DNA from: Hydnum rufescens UP504
Taxonomy: Eukaryota > Basidiomycota > Agaricomycetes > Cantharellales > Hydnaceae
DNA: 64,000 nucleotides
NCBI GenBank assembly: GCA_014904985.1
Contig: MU128926.1
Coordinates: 208,644 to 272,643, forward strand
Direction: 5' to 3'
The notes under the pieces are model-generated. The model searched no databases. It was not told where the DNA came from and saw only the letters and a program-made list of their open reading frames with translations. The translations under genes were made by a program, and so were the position numbers. Shown here piece after piece: positions 12,535 to 24,761 of the stretch (its first letter is position 1; each line of letters begins with the position of its first letter).

Positions 12535-12928
12535 TGGTTTTCCTTTACTCGGACCTGTCTTCCCCCTCGCCCTTCGCAAGACCAGGTCCGTGCTGGTGTC
12601 TTTTTCTTCTTCAAGATCAGGTTTTCTTCATATGTCGTGTATGTACTACAATCCCACTCTCCCGTGTCCGTGTCCTGCGCACTGCGCGGGATATCTCTAG
12701 TCTCTTTGTTGTTACTCTTTCCTTTTTGTCCGCACCTCGATGTTTCTGTCCTTACTTTGCACATTACAATGATAATCCCTCAATCTCTAAATCATTTATC
12801 GGGATTTCCTCGTGGTGACTTGGATGGGATTGATCGCGGTGGCAGGACCCCGTCACTGAGGTAGATCAGATGAGATCCTTGCAGAGGTTCTGCCCTCAGA
12901 AGAGCATTAATATTAGTCCATATTTCCA
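12535..12928. other. Convergent 3' spacer
   Basis: The spacer lies between the secreted-protein stop and the GFA-domain stop. It is pyrimidine-rich on the plus strand in its first half. No gene is seen. Confidence 0.45.
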
Positions 12929-13462
12929 TTACGATGGACTGTCGATAGCCTTGGATTGGTGTGCATAACCATCCCACTTATCCAACCCATCTGGAATATC
13001 CAACATCCTAGTGCCATAGAACTGATGATCAGTGGGTTTAGCCCATTCCCACCCCACGATCTTATTATCGTCATCCCGATCCAGCGTCGCCCCCCACACG
13101 CTCCACTTCTCCTTGGCTTCATTCCATGACGCAATGTGCGTGCCACATGTCTTGCATCTGTACCGGTGCTTGACACCAATGACGACGAATTCGTCCGTCA
13201 CTTCAGATATGGGAGTCGGCGACGTTTCCCACTGGAACGAGAGGGGGGGAAGGTGGATAGTATGGACAAATGGAGTACCAAAGAGTCGTTGACAACGGCT
13301 GCAATGACTGTTGATTTATCGTCAGTACTGGGGCCGGAAATTGGTACAAATGCAGGACCAATAGGCAGAGAGGAGGGGTGGTCTTGCTGTTTTTATTATG
13401 TATCTGACACGCTTGCAGAAGCATCCTCCTTGTAAAGTGTCATCTGAGAGAGAGGACTCCAT
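12929..13462 (-). CDS. GFA/CENP-V domain zinc protein
   Basis: A member of the GFA (glutathione-dependent formaldehyde-activating enzyme-like)/CENP-V fold, small zinc proteins of mostly unknown substrate in fungi. Exons are 13462-13359 and 13307-12929, with a 51-nt intron; 160 residues. Zinc ligands are visible in order: CFC (14, 16), CHCSRCQ (35, 37, 40) and CKTC (86, 89). The intron splits the CHC motif and its removal recreates SAYCHCSRCQRLFG exactly as in the family. The C-terminus carries the family's HQFYGTRMLD and LDKWDGY. The start codon lies only 96 bp from that of the divergent LIM gene, so the two probably share a promoter. Catalytic activity on formaldehyde should not be assumed. 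Confidence 0.88.
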
Positions 13463-13558
13463 AGTAGAGTGGGTGTGTGATCTCGGTATTTGCCGATTTG
13501 CGTATCCTTGTTTTGACGCGTTTGTTCAACTAACTGATTTCCCTCCAGTCGCTTCGCC
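13463..13558. promoter_or_regulatory. 96-bp bidirectional promoter, GFA / LIM genes
   Basis: Only 96 bp separate the two divergent start codons, so core promoter and both leaders must share or overlap this interval. No TATA is obvious. The call rests on gene geometry alone. Confidence 0.5.
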
Positions 13559-16500
13559 ATGAGATTCTGTCGTCGTTGTGGGGATATTGTTAGCACAGAG
13601 AGATGCAAAAAGTGTGGTGGAGCTGCAGTGGGTGAGTGTAATGCTGCTGCGGTTCTTATATTTATCCTGATCGTCGCCCCCTAGCTCCATCCGTGAAATT
13701 CGATAATAACAAGAAGGAAGGGCACAGAGATAGCTGGTCAAAGACGTCTGTGTTTTTGTTTGTATGATTCGTGATAAATGCAACCTGATATGATCCGCAG
13801 TTATGTTCAAGAGTCCATACGCAAAGAGATGAAGCCCACAGAACCTTCTGAAATCGGTACCACGGTGGATCAAAGCCCCCCATCCACTGCCTTATCGTCT
13901 ACAGAATCTAGCATCCCGAGGCCATCGTCCTCCGCTCTCGCTAAATCTACGGCGCGTTTTCCTCGTCCTAAGAACTCAACGCTCTCACACCCTATCAATT
14001 TTGAGGGACAAAGCAGGATGTTGAATCGTGTATCCGCCCATATTACGACTGTCACGTCCCGGCCAACATCCCCACTCAAAAATCAAGTTCTCTCGGACAA
14101 AGATCCATCGGACGGGACCATCGTCAAATCTCATATCACAGGATCTCTTGTTAAAGTTTATGGATCTGTGCTTGGGCGACCTGGATCTCTTCCCAGTATG
14201 CAGTGCCATACTTGTTCCCAGGTGTTTCTACCCGATGCAACCATTTATCCCTCTCCAACGTTGCCAGATACATATCTATGCCGTGAATGCTTCGAGAGCG
14301 ATGAAGGGGCCTCTCGTGGGACCTGTGAAGCATGCCACAAACCCGTCTTTGGACTGCTAAAAGTCGAAGGCGGACCCCCAGTGGAGAACGCTGGTCGAAT
14401 TTGGCACGCATCCTGTTTCCGCTGCAATGGATGTGAGAAGGACATCGCAGCTTCACCGATGGTGGACATTCTGGGGAGGCCATGTTGCGAATCCTGTTTC
14501 GATCAGTGTCTCGAGAAAGGCTCTCCAAGTCCTGCTCCGAAACGTTCCCGGGTCAAGTCTATCGACAAAGATAACTACGTCGGAACTGTGAAGAGGGGTG
14601 GAAAAGAAAGCATGGGAAGCCGGGAAGGCAGTCCCGTCATGGATGAGCTCTCCAAGCGTCTTGGATTAGTCCCGAGCCCAAATAGCAGTCCACCTTCCCC
14701 TAGTAGTTCGGTATCCCCTCGAACAGGTGGTAGGGTTGCCGGAGAAATCAGCCCCACTATCGAGCGTCTAGCGAGAAAACTTAACGGACTGGGGATTTCG
14801 AATGCCAGCAATACCTCCCCCTTACTTTCTCGTCGGGACTCTCAACATCCGACCAATCTTCCCTCCTTGTCTACAACTCCGTTTGGTGCCCCGGAATCCA
14901 CCCCGGAAGGCCGTGTCAGTATATCGTCGTCTACTTCCTGTTCGACCTCACCACGTTCCTTCGACTCTACATCATCCCTTTCCATGTCGACCACTTCCAC
15001 CGCAATATCGTCTCCAGCTGACTCTCCCCCCAGTACCCGCAACAAAGAGCTGGAGGGACTGGAGAAAGATGAGACTGTACGTAGGATCGGGGATAGAAAG
15101 AACCGAGCGAGCCTGATCCAACACTGACAAAAGGATCACCGAGGACCAAGCCTGCATCCTCTACCGTGAGCTATGCTTCTACGAACACCGTCGCTACCCA
15201 GAGCCCTCGCACATCTGACATGGTGGATCGTCGAGAGACTCCCGCTTGGACTTCACCCTCTACTTTCCTGGACCCTCAGGGTATGTACCGGATGGGCGAC
15301 TATTTGGAAAGGGAAAATCCTCCTCCGAAAGGGAATTCGCAAGGGAACAAGTTGCCTCATTTACGCAATACAGCAGATTCAGGGTCTCCAGTATCTTCCT
15401 CAGGCCAAAGGACACCTATAAAGAATTCTACCCCTACCAGGGCGAGACCTCGTGAATCTTTTAATAATGACAGCACCCCTACGTCTTCTTCTAAGACTAC
15501 CACGCCTACGGCCCAATCTGCAGTGGGTCCTCATTCCCGCCGTTTATCCTCATCCTTCAAATCACCGACGGGGACCAAACAGTCCCCTTTGCACGTCTTC
15601 ACAACTCCCGAGGCTCTCGTAAACGCCAAGTGCGATGCCTGCGGTCGTCCATTGCTGGCTCAGGATATGCGCGGACGCATTGTCACAGTGCCCAAAGGGC
15701 CGACGCTGTCTACCAATCAGTCATCGAAGGATGAGTCCCACGACAACTCGAAACGAGCCGAGACCCCAGTCGAACGGTATCACCATACATGCTTCCGTTG
15801 TGCGACGTGCGGAGACGCGTTTGGTGAACTAGATGGCAAGGCAAATTTCATTCGAGAAGAAGGAAGAGTTGTCCATGTCTCAGTCGGTGTTTATTTTTGA
15901 TCGTGTCCCGGACGCTTTTCACTAACCCTTGCCCTGATATCCCCAGTGTGCGTCGCCCCTCCGTGTGGTGAGGACGAATATCCCTGTCCCATCCAAGAAA
16001 GTGATGGACCCCACCACATTCAATCGTAGTAGTACTGTCCCCGATACCATTTCTCGCATCCCTGCCTCTAAACCTCGTACGATGACATCTTCGCGAGCTA
16101 CAACTCCCCCGGCTCCCGTTTCTCCGACGTCCTCCGGGAGATTCATTTGTGGGGGCTGCCATAATACTGTTTTCCAAATGGAGAAGGGCGTCGTGACTGG
16201 TCCCCAGGGAAGCAAGTGGCACATGGGGTGCCTTGTGTGTGGCGGGAAGGATTGGAAGGCTCGCAAGGAAGCCCAAAGGCGGAAAAATGAGGGTAACGAA
16301 ATAGGCTGTGGGAAGAAATTAGACAGCCAGGCCAGGACCGATCGATATGGCCAAGTCTGGTGCCGAGACTGCATGGTTAGTATTTTTGATTTGGTGCTTG
16401 GCGCTCTCTAGCGATAATCAGGATGACTAATTCTTTCATTAGACCCTCTTGTCGCCATCGAGGGACCCTTCCCCCGTCGGAAGGGGCATACTACAACCCA

Positions 16501-17068
16501 TGAACACTGGGAACGGGACGACATATGGGCGGCTAAATTTCGCTTTTCCTCAAACTTCCCGAAAGAACTCGGACGCATCTGGCCGCATCGACCATCTCAT
16601 CAGTCACTTCACGGGATCTGGCGAAACCATTTCGTCGTCCTCTTCAGTTTTCGACAGCGTCTCTCCTTCCCTCGTCAGGACCCATTTTACCGGTCGATCT
16701 GCGAGCCCTGTGCGTCGTCAATATACCGGCACTAGTACTCCACTTAGGGGTACTGTTACGTCGAGTCCGATAAAGAGCCACTACACTGGGAGTACTTTCT
16801 CCACCACCGAGGGAATTACTCCTCAGATAACGGGAGTGGACTTCCAGTGACCCATCGACCGATGTCGATGCTAGGGCTCTTCCGCAGTACTAGCCCTGTG
16901 AAGAATCATGCTACAGGTGGCGGGGCCATGTCAGTTCTTTCGCCACAGGTGACAGGTGGTGGGTTGCCTGTTACACGGCCTCGGCCCAAATCCGTCATGA
17001 GTATACGTGGTGGTATCTCTCATCGTGGGATCGAGCTTGTGCGTCAAATGACGGGAACGGAGTCTTGA
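13559..17068 (+). CDS. Three-LIM-domain protein
   Basis: A large cytoplasmic scaffold-type LIM protein; fungal relatives act in polarity and cytokinesis, but orthology is not established here. Exons: 13559-13631, 13685-13745, 13801-15080, 15134-15882, 15947-16375, 16443-16791 and 16848-17068 (about 1053 residues). The N-terminus has a CxxC...CxxC knuckle (FCRRCGDIV, CKKC). LIM 1 spans about residues 165-270 (CHTCSQ, HASCFRCNGC, CCESCF), LIM 2 about 540-640 (CDACGR, HTCFRCATC), LIM 3 about 695-770 (CGGCHN, CLVCGG, WCRDCM). Linkers are Ser/Pro-rich. The tail repeats an xxTG motif (HFTG, QYTG, HYTG, PQVTG). The last intron (56 nt, 16792-16847) is doubtful: see findings. Confidence 0.85.
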
Positions 17069-17780
17069 GTGGTGTTGTCGTTCGTTTTTAAAGATAATGC
17101 TTACTTCTTTGCTTTTGTTGTCAATCTCAAGTCCATGATCTTTGTATTGACTTCTGTATATTCCCAGAGACCGTTAAGATAATGCATGGACATAGGTTAG
17201 AATGCGTCACTGAAAATATTAAGGGGACCCGAGCAGAGCCAAATAAATTCTTTCGTGCGTACACATCAGTGGGACAAAATGAACACGCCGGAAAGAAATC
17301 CAGGCTTTCTTGCCGAGGTGCATGACTTGGATCATGGACTCTTTACTGTAATATTCCTTGAGTATTGGGCAAGATGTTGGGTTGAAGATGCTCTTTCCCT
17401 TGAGTGTAAGACGTTGCGCCACCTTCCCCCATTACAGAGAGAAGATTTCTTTGGCTCCTGGGGTAAACATTCCCAGTACTGATATTCTAGGCGCCAGTAT
17501 TGATAAGTGTCTCTGGCCGCCAGAAGAATAGCGCCATGATGTGATTGAACTATTCACTCAATTCAGAAATAGAAGCTCAACAATAGGGGTGTTCACGCTG
17601 GCAAAAGTGGAGCAAAAGTGGAGTAAAAGTGGGAAATGAAAGTGAAGCGAAAGTGGGAAAGGCTTGGCAAAAGTGAAGCAAAAGTATGACGTAACGTGCG
17701 CCAAAGCGTCCGGGACTCTCCAGATTCTTCTCCTGGCCACGATTTAGCCCAGGTTTGCGCTGTGAAAGGACACTTGAACT
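17069..17780. other. Intergenic spacer with short tandem repeats
   Basis: No gene is seen in this 0.7 kb. The right half contains the degenerate AAAAGTGGAG array listed separately. Confidence 0.45.
17597..17692. repeat. Degenerate tandem array of GCAAAAGTGGA units
   Basis: About eight imperfect copies of a 10-12 nt unit (GCAAAAGTGGA, GTAAAAGTGGG, GCGAAAGTGGG, GCAAAAGTGAA) run head to tail. The array ends about 90 bp before the start codon of the NTPase gene, so it may sit in its promoter. Confidence 0.7.
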
Positions 17781-20700
17781 ATGTCAGATCCTGGAGAACG
17801 CTCCTTGGGTGATATTTCCTCTTCTACTCCAAGCCCTCCTCCCAAGCGACAAACTCGCTCTGCCACTCGCGTACCTGCTACTCTCGTTGTTAAACCTGCC
17901 TCACCCGTCTCGTCCGGTGCTGCCGTGGATAAGGGCCCCAGCGAATTTGATGACCTTATCCGGAAAGTCTGGCGCTTCCTTTCAGAAGATGATCTTCCAG
18001 AGTCAGCAGCTCCGCCTCTTCTCGCCACCATCGTGCAGCACGCGCCAGATCGTCTGGATCAGAAATACCGAGATATTTCTGAAGCTCGAAAGCTGATTGA
18101 AGGAGACCCAGGGATCCTCGTTCTTTTAAGGTCAGCATGGAAAGCGAAGGAATTCACATCCATCCTTGATCTTCGTAAGTGGTCCTCGCCGTCATCTGTA
18201 GTTCCTCCAACATCTCATACTCTCATGTGTTTCGCAGAGTTTTTGCAAGCGCACCAGTCATCGCCGCCATCCTTTCCGCGTCGGCCTATACTCTTAAACC
18301 ATGAGATTCATAGTGAGCGACCGTTATCATTTGTAGTGCACCCGTGTTTCTGATATGTCTCTGTGCAGAGCGAGGTGATTTCAATGTCTGTGCTGTTCAT
18401 CTCTTTACTTATCACCTTAATCAGCTGTCTCACAGGCTTGGAACGAACCATACTTGGGGAATTAACATCATCTTCTGCTTAGCAACATCAACCGTATGAA
18501 GCGTGACCAGCCATATTCGAATTCGGTAGCTATTCTTCAAAGTTCTGGAACGGGCAAGTCGCGCATGGTCCACGAACAATCGGATTTGGTTTTCACACTT
18601 CCCTTCAATCTGCGTCCTGACTCCGAAACCAAAGGTTACTCTTTACTCCGACCTCTCTATCATATGCTTACATACCACGGCTAGATATCGCGCACCCTCC
18701 TCCTGATACTGAAATACGCGACTATCTTGACTGGCATGGTCCAAACCTTGAAGCATTCCGGACTCGCTACTTTCGTCTTCTGGAACATCTTTTCCAAGCT
18801 GTTTCAAATGAATTGGCCCGCCATTACAAGACCAAAGAGCCCAACTACGCAGCACTAGCGAGGAGCTGGCGGAAACACATGGAAACAGGTCAGAATCGTG
18901 CTAGAATATATGGAGGGGCAGTGACAGCGTGCACTAGAGATGATTTCGTACTGTCCCCTATTCATGATTCTTGTACTTTATTCAGTACGCTCTCCAGGAA
19001 AATTTGCTAGGTAGCAGTTCCAAGAACTCCCCCAAGAGCGAATCAGAAGTAGCGAAGATACTTGAACAGTTGTTGGGCCGTATCGACGACTGCTGCGAGT
19101 CCTCGCACGATATCCAGAAAGACCACGTCAAGTTGATGGTGTACTTCGATGAGGCTCATATCCTTGCACAAAGGAAAGTCCCGAAGGATCTTGATGGGAA
19201 AGATATGTATGATGTGTTATGCTCGTGCTTCAGCTTCCTCCCATCCTCCTCTGTATTTGTCATCTATCTTTCGACACAGTCCAATATTAGCGACCTCACT
19301 CCTCGAGGATCGTTATCCAGATCCGCACGAGCACGAGAGAATCCAGATGCGCTGCAGGCGCCTATTACGGAGACGCCCTTCGATTGCTCTCCTCGGTTCC
19401 CGGTCAAACCTGGACAACTCAAACTGGAGGACGTGTATACAGTGGATTTCATGGCTCAGTTCGGTCGTCCATTGTGAGTTTGTTGTACGTCTTGTTACAG
19501 CTCTTCCTCACTCTACTGGATGCTGCAGGTTCTGGACACTTCTGGTTGGCGCTGGGGATCAGAGGGACCAAGTTCGCTCGACAATCGTGGATCTGGCTCG
19601 TTCCAAATTGATATTGAACTCTAATATTTCGCAAAATTATGACACCGTCAGTCCAGCTGCCAAGACTGCTGTGCTAGATGTTCTGCTGAACCTCGACTTT
19701 GAGCCACGACGTCCGTAGCACTTGATCGAGAGACTCAGCTGGTAGCTGGTCACATGCGCTTCGCCTTTTCGGTTCCGAAGGAACGCCAATATATTCGCTC
19801 TGGCTATCCATCTGAACCTCTCTTGGCAGAGGCTGCCTCCCGCCAGATGGATGAATTTCAGAAACGCGCTTCGAATCCCAGTATCAACGTAATGGCGCAG
19901 ATTCTCCAGTCCGAATTTAGCAGCAGCATCCTGGACCAAAGACAGCGTGGCGAGGTTGTCTTTCGTCTGCTTCTATCTGATGCTTATAGACGCGCAGTCC
20001 AAGAAGACCATCCGGATGAATCCTCGCGCAACTTCAGCAAAGGCTGTAAATTGACTACCTTTATCACGGAGCTTTTTTCAGCGAAGCTTCGGAGATCAAA
20101 TCTTAACTAGTCTTCCTGACAATCTCAGAAGCTCGACGACTTTCGAGGCCGCTTTCAAAGATGCCGTTGTTCGTTTCACACACTTTGGGAAAATGGCAGA
20201 CGACTCTGGAGCCACTACAAGTGCTTTATTCGCTGCTTTCGTCCGGTGTATGGCAATTATCTGTTGGTCTTCCCAGGAAACCATTGATATATTGATTCCT
20301 GTGCTTCTCGAGCCAAGGGAGACGCTGAAGGAGTCTGTTATGACTGGGGTGCTGATTCAGGTTAAGAGGCGTAAAAGAGAAGGACGATGCCGTATAGACC
20401 AGCAGGCGCTGAATTTCTTCCCCTCAAACCACAAGTTAGATCCCCGTCCGTATATTACACTGGTCGCCGAATTGGGCATCCAACTCCCGATCGCTCCAGA
20501 AGTGCCTACGAAGGCGAAAGCAAAAGGGAAGGGGCGGGCGACGGCTTTGAATCCGCCGCAGAAGAAAGCCAAAGCTACGAAGACATCAGGCTTTCTCACC
20601 CCGCCGAAGCTTCTCATATCACAACAACCTAAATCGATCGCGCATCCGAAAGATGTGCACCCTCGGTACAGCATTGTCGCCTACGGATGCTCCAATACGG

Positions 20701-20942
20701 TATATAATGTCATCAGTGACCTGGACAGGCCTGTCCTCCATTTCCTCTTGGCGAATCGCGATATTCTTGCTGAACATCCTCGACTGGATGTGGAATCGTT
20801 GCAAGCGGTGCGAAAGATGAAACCTTTTTGGACTGCTGGTTCGGAATCCTATGCATGGGTAGCCGAACCTCTCCTTCGGAACTACGAGCAGTTGAATGGT
20901 GATGACGATGGGGGGTTGTCTATTGGGGACTATGACAACTAG
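17781..20942 (+). pseudogene. P-loop NTPase with C-terminal PD-(D/E)XK-like motif, frame broken
   Basis: A large protein of a basidiomycete family I cannot name. The opening exon is clean (residues 1-130, Pro/Ser-rich then helical). A Walker A QSSGTGKSRM lies at about 18538-18570 and a Walker B-like VYFDEAHILAQ at about 19140-19170, typical of AAA/STAND-like NTPases. Near the C-terminus IDILIPVLL (about 20287) followed by GVLIQVKRR (about 20350) resembles the D...(D/E/Q)xK core of PD-(D/E)XK nucleases. Introns such as 19477-19528 and the one ending at 18684 keep frame. Frame breaks occur near 18455-18490, 19714 and 20090. An NTPase-nuclease pairing resembles Crinkler-type effectors or transposon-derived proteins, but homology is inferred only from motifs. 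It may be a decayed gene or may carry assembly errors. Confidence 0.6.
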
Positions 20943-21954
20943 AGTACTTCAAACTGCGATAACGAAATTCGATGTTCCATTCATTCACCTTTAAGCACGG
21001 CACTCTAAGCAGCCCGCCCCGCGCTCCTCAGACGGCGAAGCAAATGCGCATCCGTTGGTTCCAATACTTGCTACCTGGTGTCGACATCATAAGAGACACT
21101 ACACTGACATCAAGTGCCTCAAGATTCACGTTAATGTCAACCAAATTGTGTTTACATCTCTTATGGATTATGTCTAACGATCTCTCCAGTTCGGCGGTGG
21201 ATGCACCGTGGGCCTGCACTGAGACACACGCATGGGACCCTCGTCCATCGTCGACCACAGATGTGGCCGCGACAACAATTGCAATTAGGGTACGCGAACG
21301 TCGAACGGCGACGAGGTGCACAAGATCCCGTCTGCTTTTGGATATGCCGAGACGTCTCGCCCAGATCCACCAAGAAGAGGCTTTATAATTGTCTCTTTTC
21401 CCATAATGTGCACCCTCTGTTCTTAACGGCCAATGCATTGAGCCCCCCCCCCTCGCTAGGTTCAGTGCACTTCTCACTAATGGTTCTAACCCTAAGCCAA
21501 TTGGCCCTGAATGCGCATATTTTCACCACTTCCCTTAGTCCAAGATCCGTGGCCCAATACAGCCCGTTGGCAGTTCAGAAACACAGGCATTTCTGGGTGT
21601 GGTCGGGGGAAATCGCCACTCGAGCAGTCAAATCGCGCTCGATTCCTAGGCCGCCTAACGATAGAAAGGCGGAGATATTAATGTTCCACTAGATAACCCG
21701 ATGCATTATTAGCAACTAACCTCATTTGTACTTCTATAAATGTAAATATTGAGCGTGATAGAGTACACAGTACTTACAGCTTGAATCTTTTCATACCGCA
21801 TGAAGGAAAGAGTTTAGGGCTCATTAATCCTTTTTTCGGATTTGTTGTGCGTGGGGTGGACTCATATTGACACGTCGTTCCGAACTCGAAGAACACAATA
21901 GAACGCGGTTGAAGCACAAAGCGATCAGATAACGGGAATAAATTACGCAACTCA
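20943..21954. other. 1-kb convergent spacer, no gene recognised
   Basis: Reading frames on both strands at about 20970-21690 overlap each other and show no recognisable motif. I treat the stretch as noncoding, with low certainty. Confidence 0.35.
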
Positions 21955-23158
21955 TCAAGCTCCGAACATCCTCCCAACGCTATTCTTCACAACTCCCCCT
22001 ATGATTTCACCTCCAAAACCACCCAAGCCCATGTTCCATCCGCCGAGAGCAACTGATGTGGACCCACCGCTGCTTCGCATCGCGATCCCTACACAAGTGC
22101 ACATGAAGTAATCTGGTGTAGAGCAAAGCAAAGCAACACATACGCGTATGTAAACCCGATCGCATTTGTGATGTTGAATATGAGAGCCAGAAATACGATC
22201 GGCAAGAACCTAATTGCGACATCATGAAGGAGGTCAAGAATAATTGAAGCGATAAAGACACTCACGCGAGGTTAAATCTGATAGTGGACACGATCAATAG
22301 TACCAGCCACACGACGGGAAATACGTAAAGAGCAGTCTGTAAAAGTACGGCCACGACCCACGGTCATCAGACGCATAGTTCCATGGATTCTGCTGGAGCA
22401 CCAACCCAAAACATTCTGCAAGACAGAAAAGGATTGAAATTTAGTATCTGACAGAGATAAATGATGGCCACGGGACCTGAGAGCCTACCTCGAATCAATC
22501 CCGTTTGAGGGTGCTCTTGACGGATCTCGACTTTCGAATACCCAGTAGCTCTCCCCGTCATCATCTACTTGGTTCCAATATCGTAGTCCGACGAGTCTCC
22601 TTCCTGAAACGTTCTGTCGCCCCAAAATATCAGCTGCTTGTTGAGGGTAAGACGAACGGCTTGACCGCACTCTGCAATTCCAAAAATCCATTGCTAGGAG
22701 TACCACCACCAACACGGTCTATGGGACAGATCCCTTGTCGATACGAACGTTAACGCTATTGAGGGCGACACGGAGTAACGCACAGAAAGGACGTAGTTCT
22801 CGGTGAAAAAGCCACAGAGCAAGTATGTTGCTACTGCGGCCACGCGGAACAAGTACAGAACTACCAAGACAAGAGGATGAGACGACTGTCGCAATATACC
22901 CGCAAGTCCTAGGAAGCCATGAGGTTCTGAATAAGCAGGGTGGTCTGTGGGTCGCGCACCTGATTCTTGGTCGCTTGGGGTGGCAGCGGGATTCAATCGT
23001 CCTGCAGCAGAATTGGTGTTGGAAGGCGTAAGGACGACGGGTTCATGAGATCGTCCAGTTGAGGTGGTGGATATACGACCAGAAGGCACCGGCAGTGATA
23101 GGTTCTCGGGTTCGTCTGGTTCAATCGTTTGAGCGAGGAACGGAGTTGAAGCAGACAT
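21955..23158 (-). CDS. TVP23: Golgi membrane protein TVP23
   Basis: TVP23 (FAM18 family) is a four-helix membrane protein of late Golgi vesicles. Exon 1 (23158-22784) encodes a Pro/Ser-rich cytosolic N-terminus then [15 protein letters not shown] and [11 protein letters not shown]. Exon 2 (22718-22671) gives [13 protein letters not shown], exon 3 (22613-22489) the signature [17 protein letters not shown], and further exons [17 protein letters not shown] and [18 protein letters not shown], then ADRDAKQRW. All junctions are in phase. At about 22063-22065 the frame breaks: the conserved glycine-rich end ([10 protein letters not shown]) continues in another frame to a stop at 21955, as if one base were extra in a GGG run. 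Read literally, translation ends at 22007 with an altered tail. Confidence 0.85.
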
Positions 23159-24761
23159 GCCGTCTGGAGATTCATTACGGGATGATTAAATCGATAAACG
23201 GGTATCGCTCAACACTTCAACATACATTAAAGAGACGTGGCCGCCCCAAATTAAGCGATTATCCTGGGCAAAGGATTCAAACCAAGAATAGTTGTTGAAG
23301 AGGTTAGATGTTGCTTCGACAGACTCGGAAGCAAAAATAGGTAATCTTCAATTGCGCAAAAGCCCTGTGCAATATTGAACCCATCGTAAGAAAACAATAG
23401 AAATATGTTCTGCAGGAGGATTCGTGTTCCCTCCGACAGGTCATGTTGCCTTGTGAAACGTACGAAACTTATGCGACTCCCGGAACCATACTACATGTAG
23501 TATCTAGAGTGTCCACCTCAAACAAAGCACTAAGGTTGGTTCAATTCTATCCATGGGGTTAGGGTTAGCTCTGCTAGAAGATACCCAGCTCCCGGGGCCC
23601 GCGACGGAGCGCACCGGTACTCCAGGTTGAAATTTGGTTTGTCGACGGATTGGCAGTTTTCCACTGAAGTCATCCCACTGAAGGGACCGTTGAGGATGTC
23701 GGGAGAGATAGGGAGGGGGTTTTCGGAAAAGAGGGCGATCGACTCAAGGTCCACCGCCGTATAATAAGCCAGCGCACAGTTAACGTACGTACAGAACCTG
23801 TAGCGCTGGTACCATCGCCCTTGACGAGGCTGCTCAACGCTCCCCGCCGGTACGAGTGATAGGTGGGACGGCAAGGAGAAAGTGGTGTTTTTCGATCTCC
23901 TTTTAACTGATTTAGGGCCGGATAATGCCGAGACGCAGGGCGCTAAACTTGTGTTCCGTTTCGTAGAACATACACTCTTTCTGAAATCTGGGCACATTCC
24001 GGCTTGAAGACCTCGGGTGGACATGATGCATTTTCAATGTCGTATGGCTCCGGGAATCGTATAAGTTTCGTACACTTCACCTGTCGGAGGATACAGACCC
24101 TACTCTGCAACATATTCAAAGCGTCGAGATATTCCTATTGTATCCTTGGCGGGCTCAGTATTTCGGGAAATCAGTTGCGGATGTACAGCCATCTTGCTCT
24201 ACCGCCGACTTCAAGCCCAGGTCGCGGCAACACTAGAGAGATAGCAGCGGAAGAAACGTTGGAGAGGATGTCAAGCCCAGATCGGAAATCTGACTGGACG
24301 ACCAGGATGGAAGTGATTATTGAGAAGGCGGGTAGTACGATAGACTCAGAGGACCATATACACTGGGTACGAGCTGGCTAACGTGGCACCCCATTATTCC
24401 AATCAACGACATCTGAGCAAGAAACACAGAAATCCTGAATACCCGCCGACCAGCGGAACCTTGATTAGCAAAACATAAACATCAAGGACTGTGATACTGT
24501 TGGACGTTCGGACACTGTATTCCTTTTGCCTAGTATGTCTCGAAGCACACTACAACTATGGAGATCCATCTTTAATAGCCCGCCACTACATGGTTCTAGC
24601 TGGCTCACTGATCCTCGCATTAGTCGAATATTGCTCCTAGTGAAATGCAGTGCAGTACTTAACGTGGCACTCGACAAATATTACGGCCTAGGGACCTCGT
24701 GGGGGAAAGTTGGCTTTCCAACTCGGTTCCATACCATGGCCTGGATTCCCGCCATCCCTTG
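23159..24761. other. Spacer with an unrecognised minus-strand frame
   Basis: The longest open frame is on the minus strand at 24024-23530 (164 codons). It shows no motif, signal peptide or membrane segment that I recognise, and could be chance. The rest holds short scattered frames. Nothing else is supported. Confidence 0.35.

Noticed and set aside
13203..13260. Suspected frameshift in the GFA gene at the G-rich run 13243-13249
   Set aside because: A base-by-base reverse complement showed the frame is continuous from CHCSRCQ to the CKTC motif; the suspicion came from a copying slip.
23530..24024. 164-codon minus-strand frame as a gene
   Set aside because: No motif, plausible start context, or splice-supported extension; kept only as an unrecognised frame in the spacer entry.
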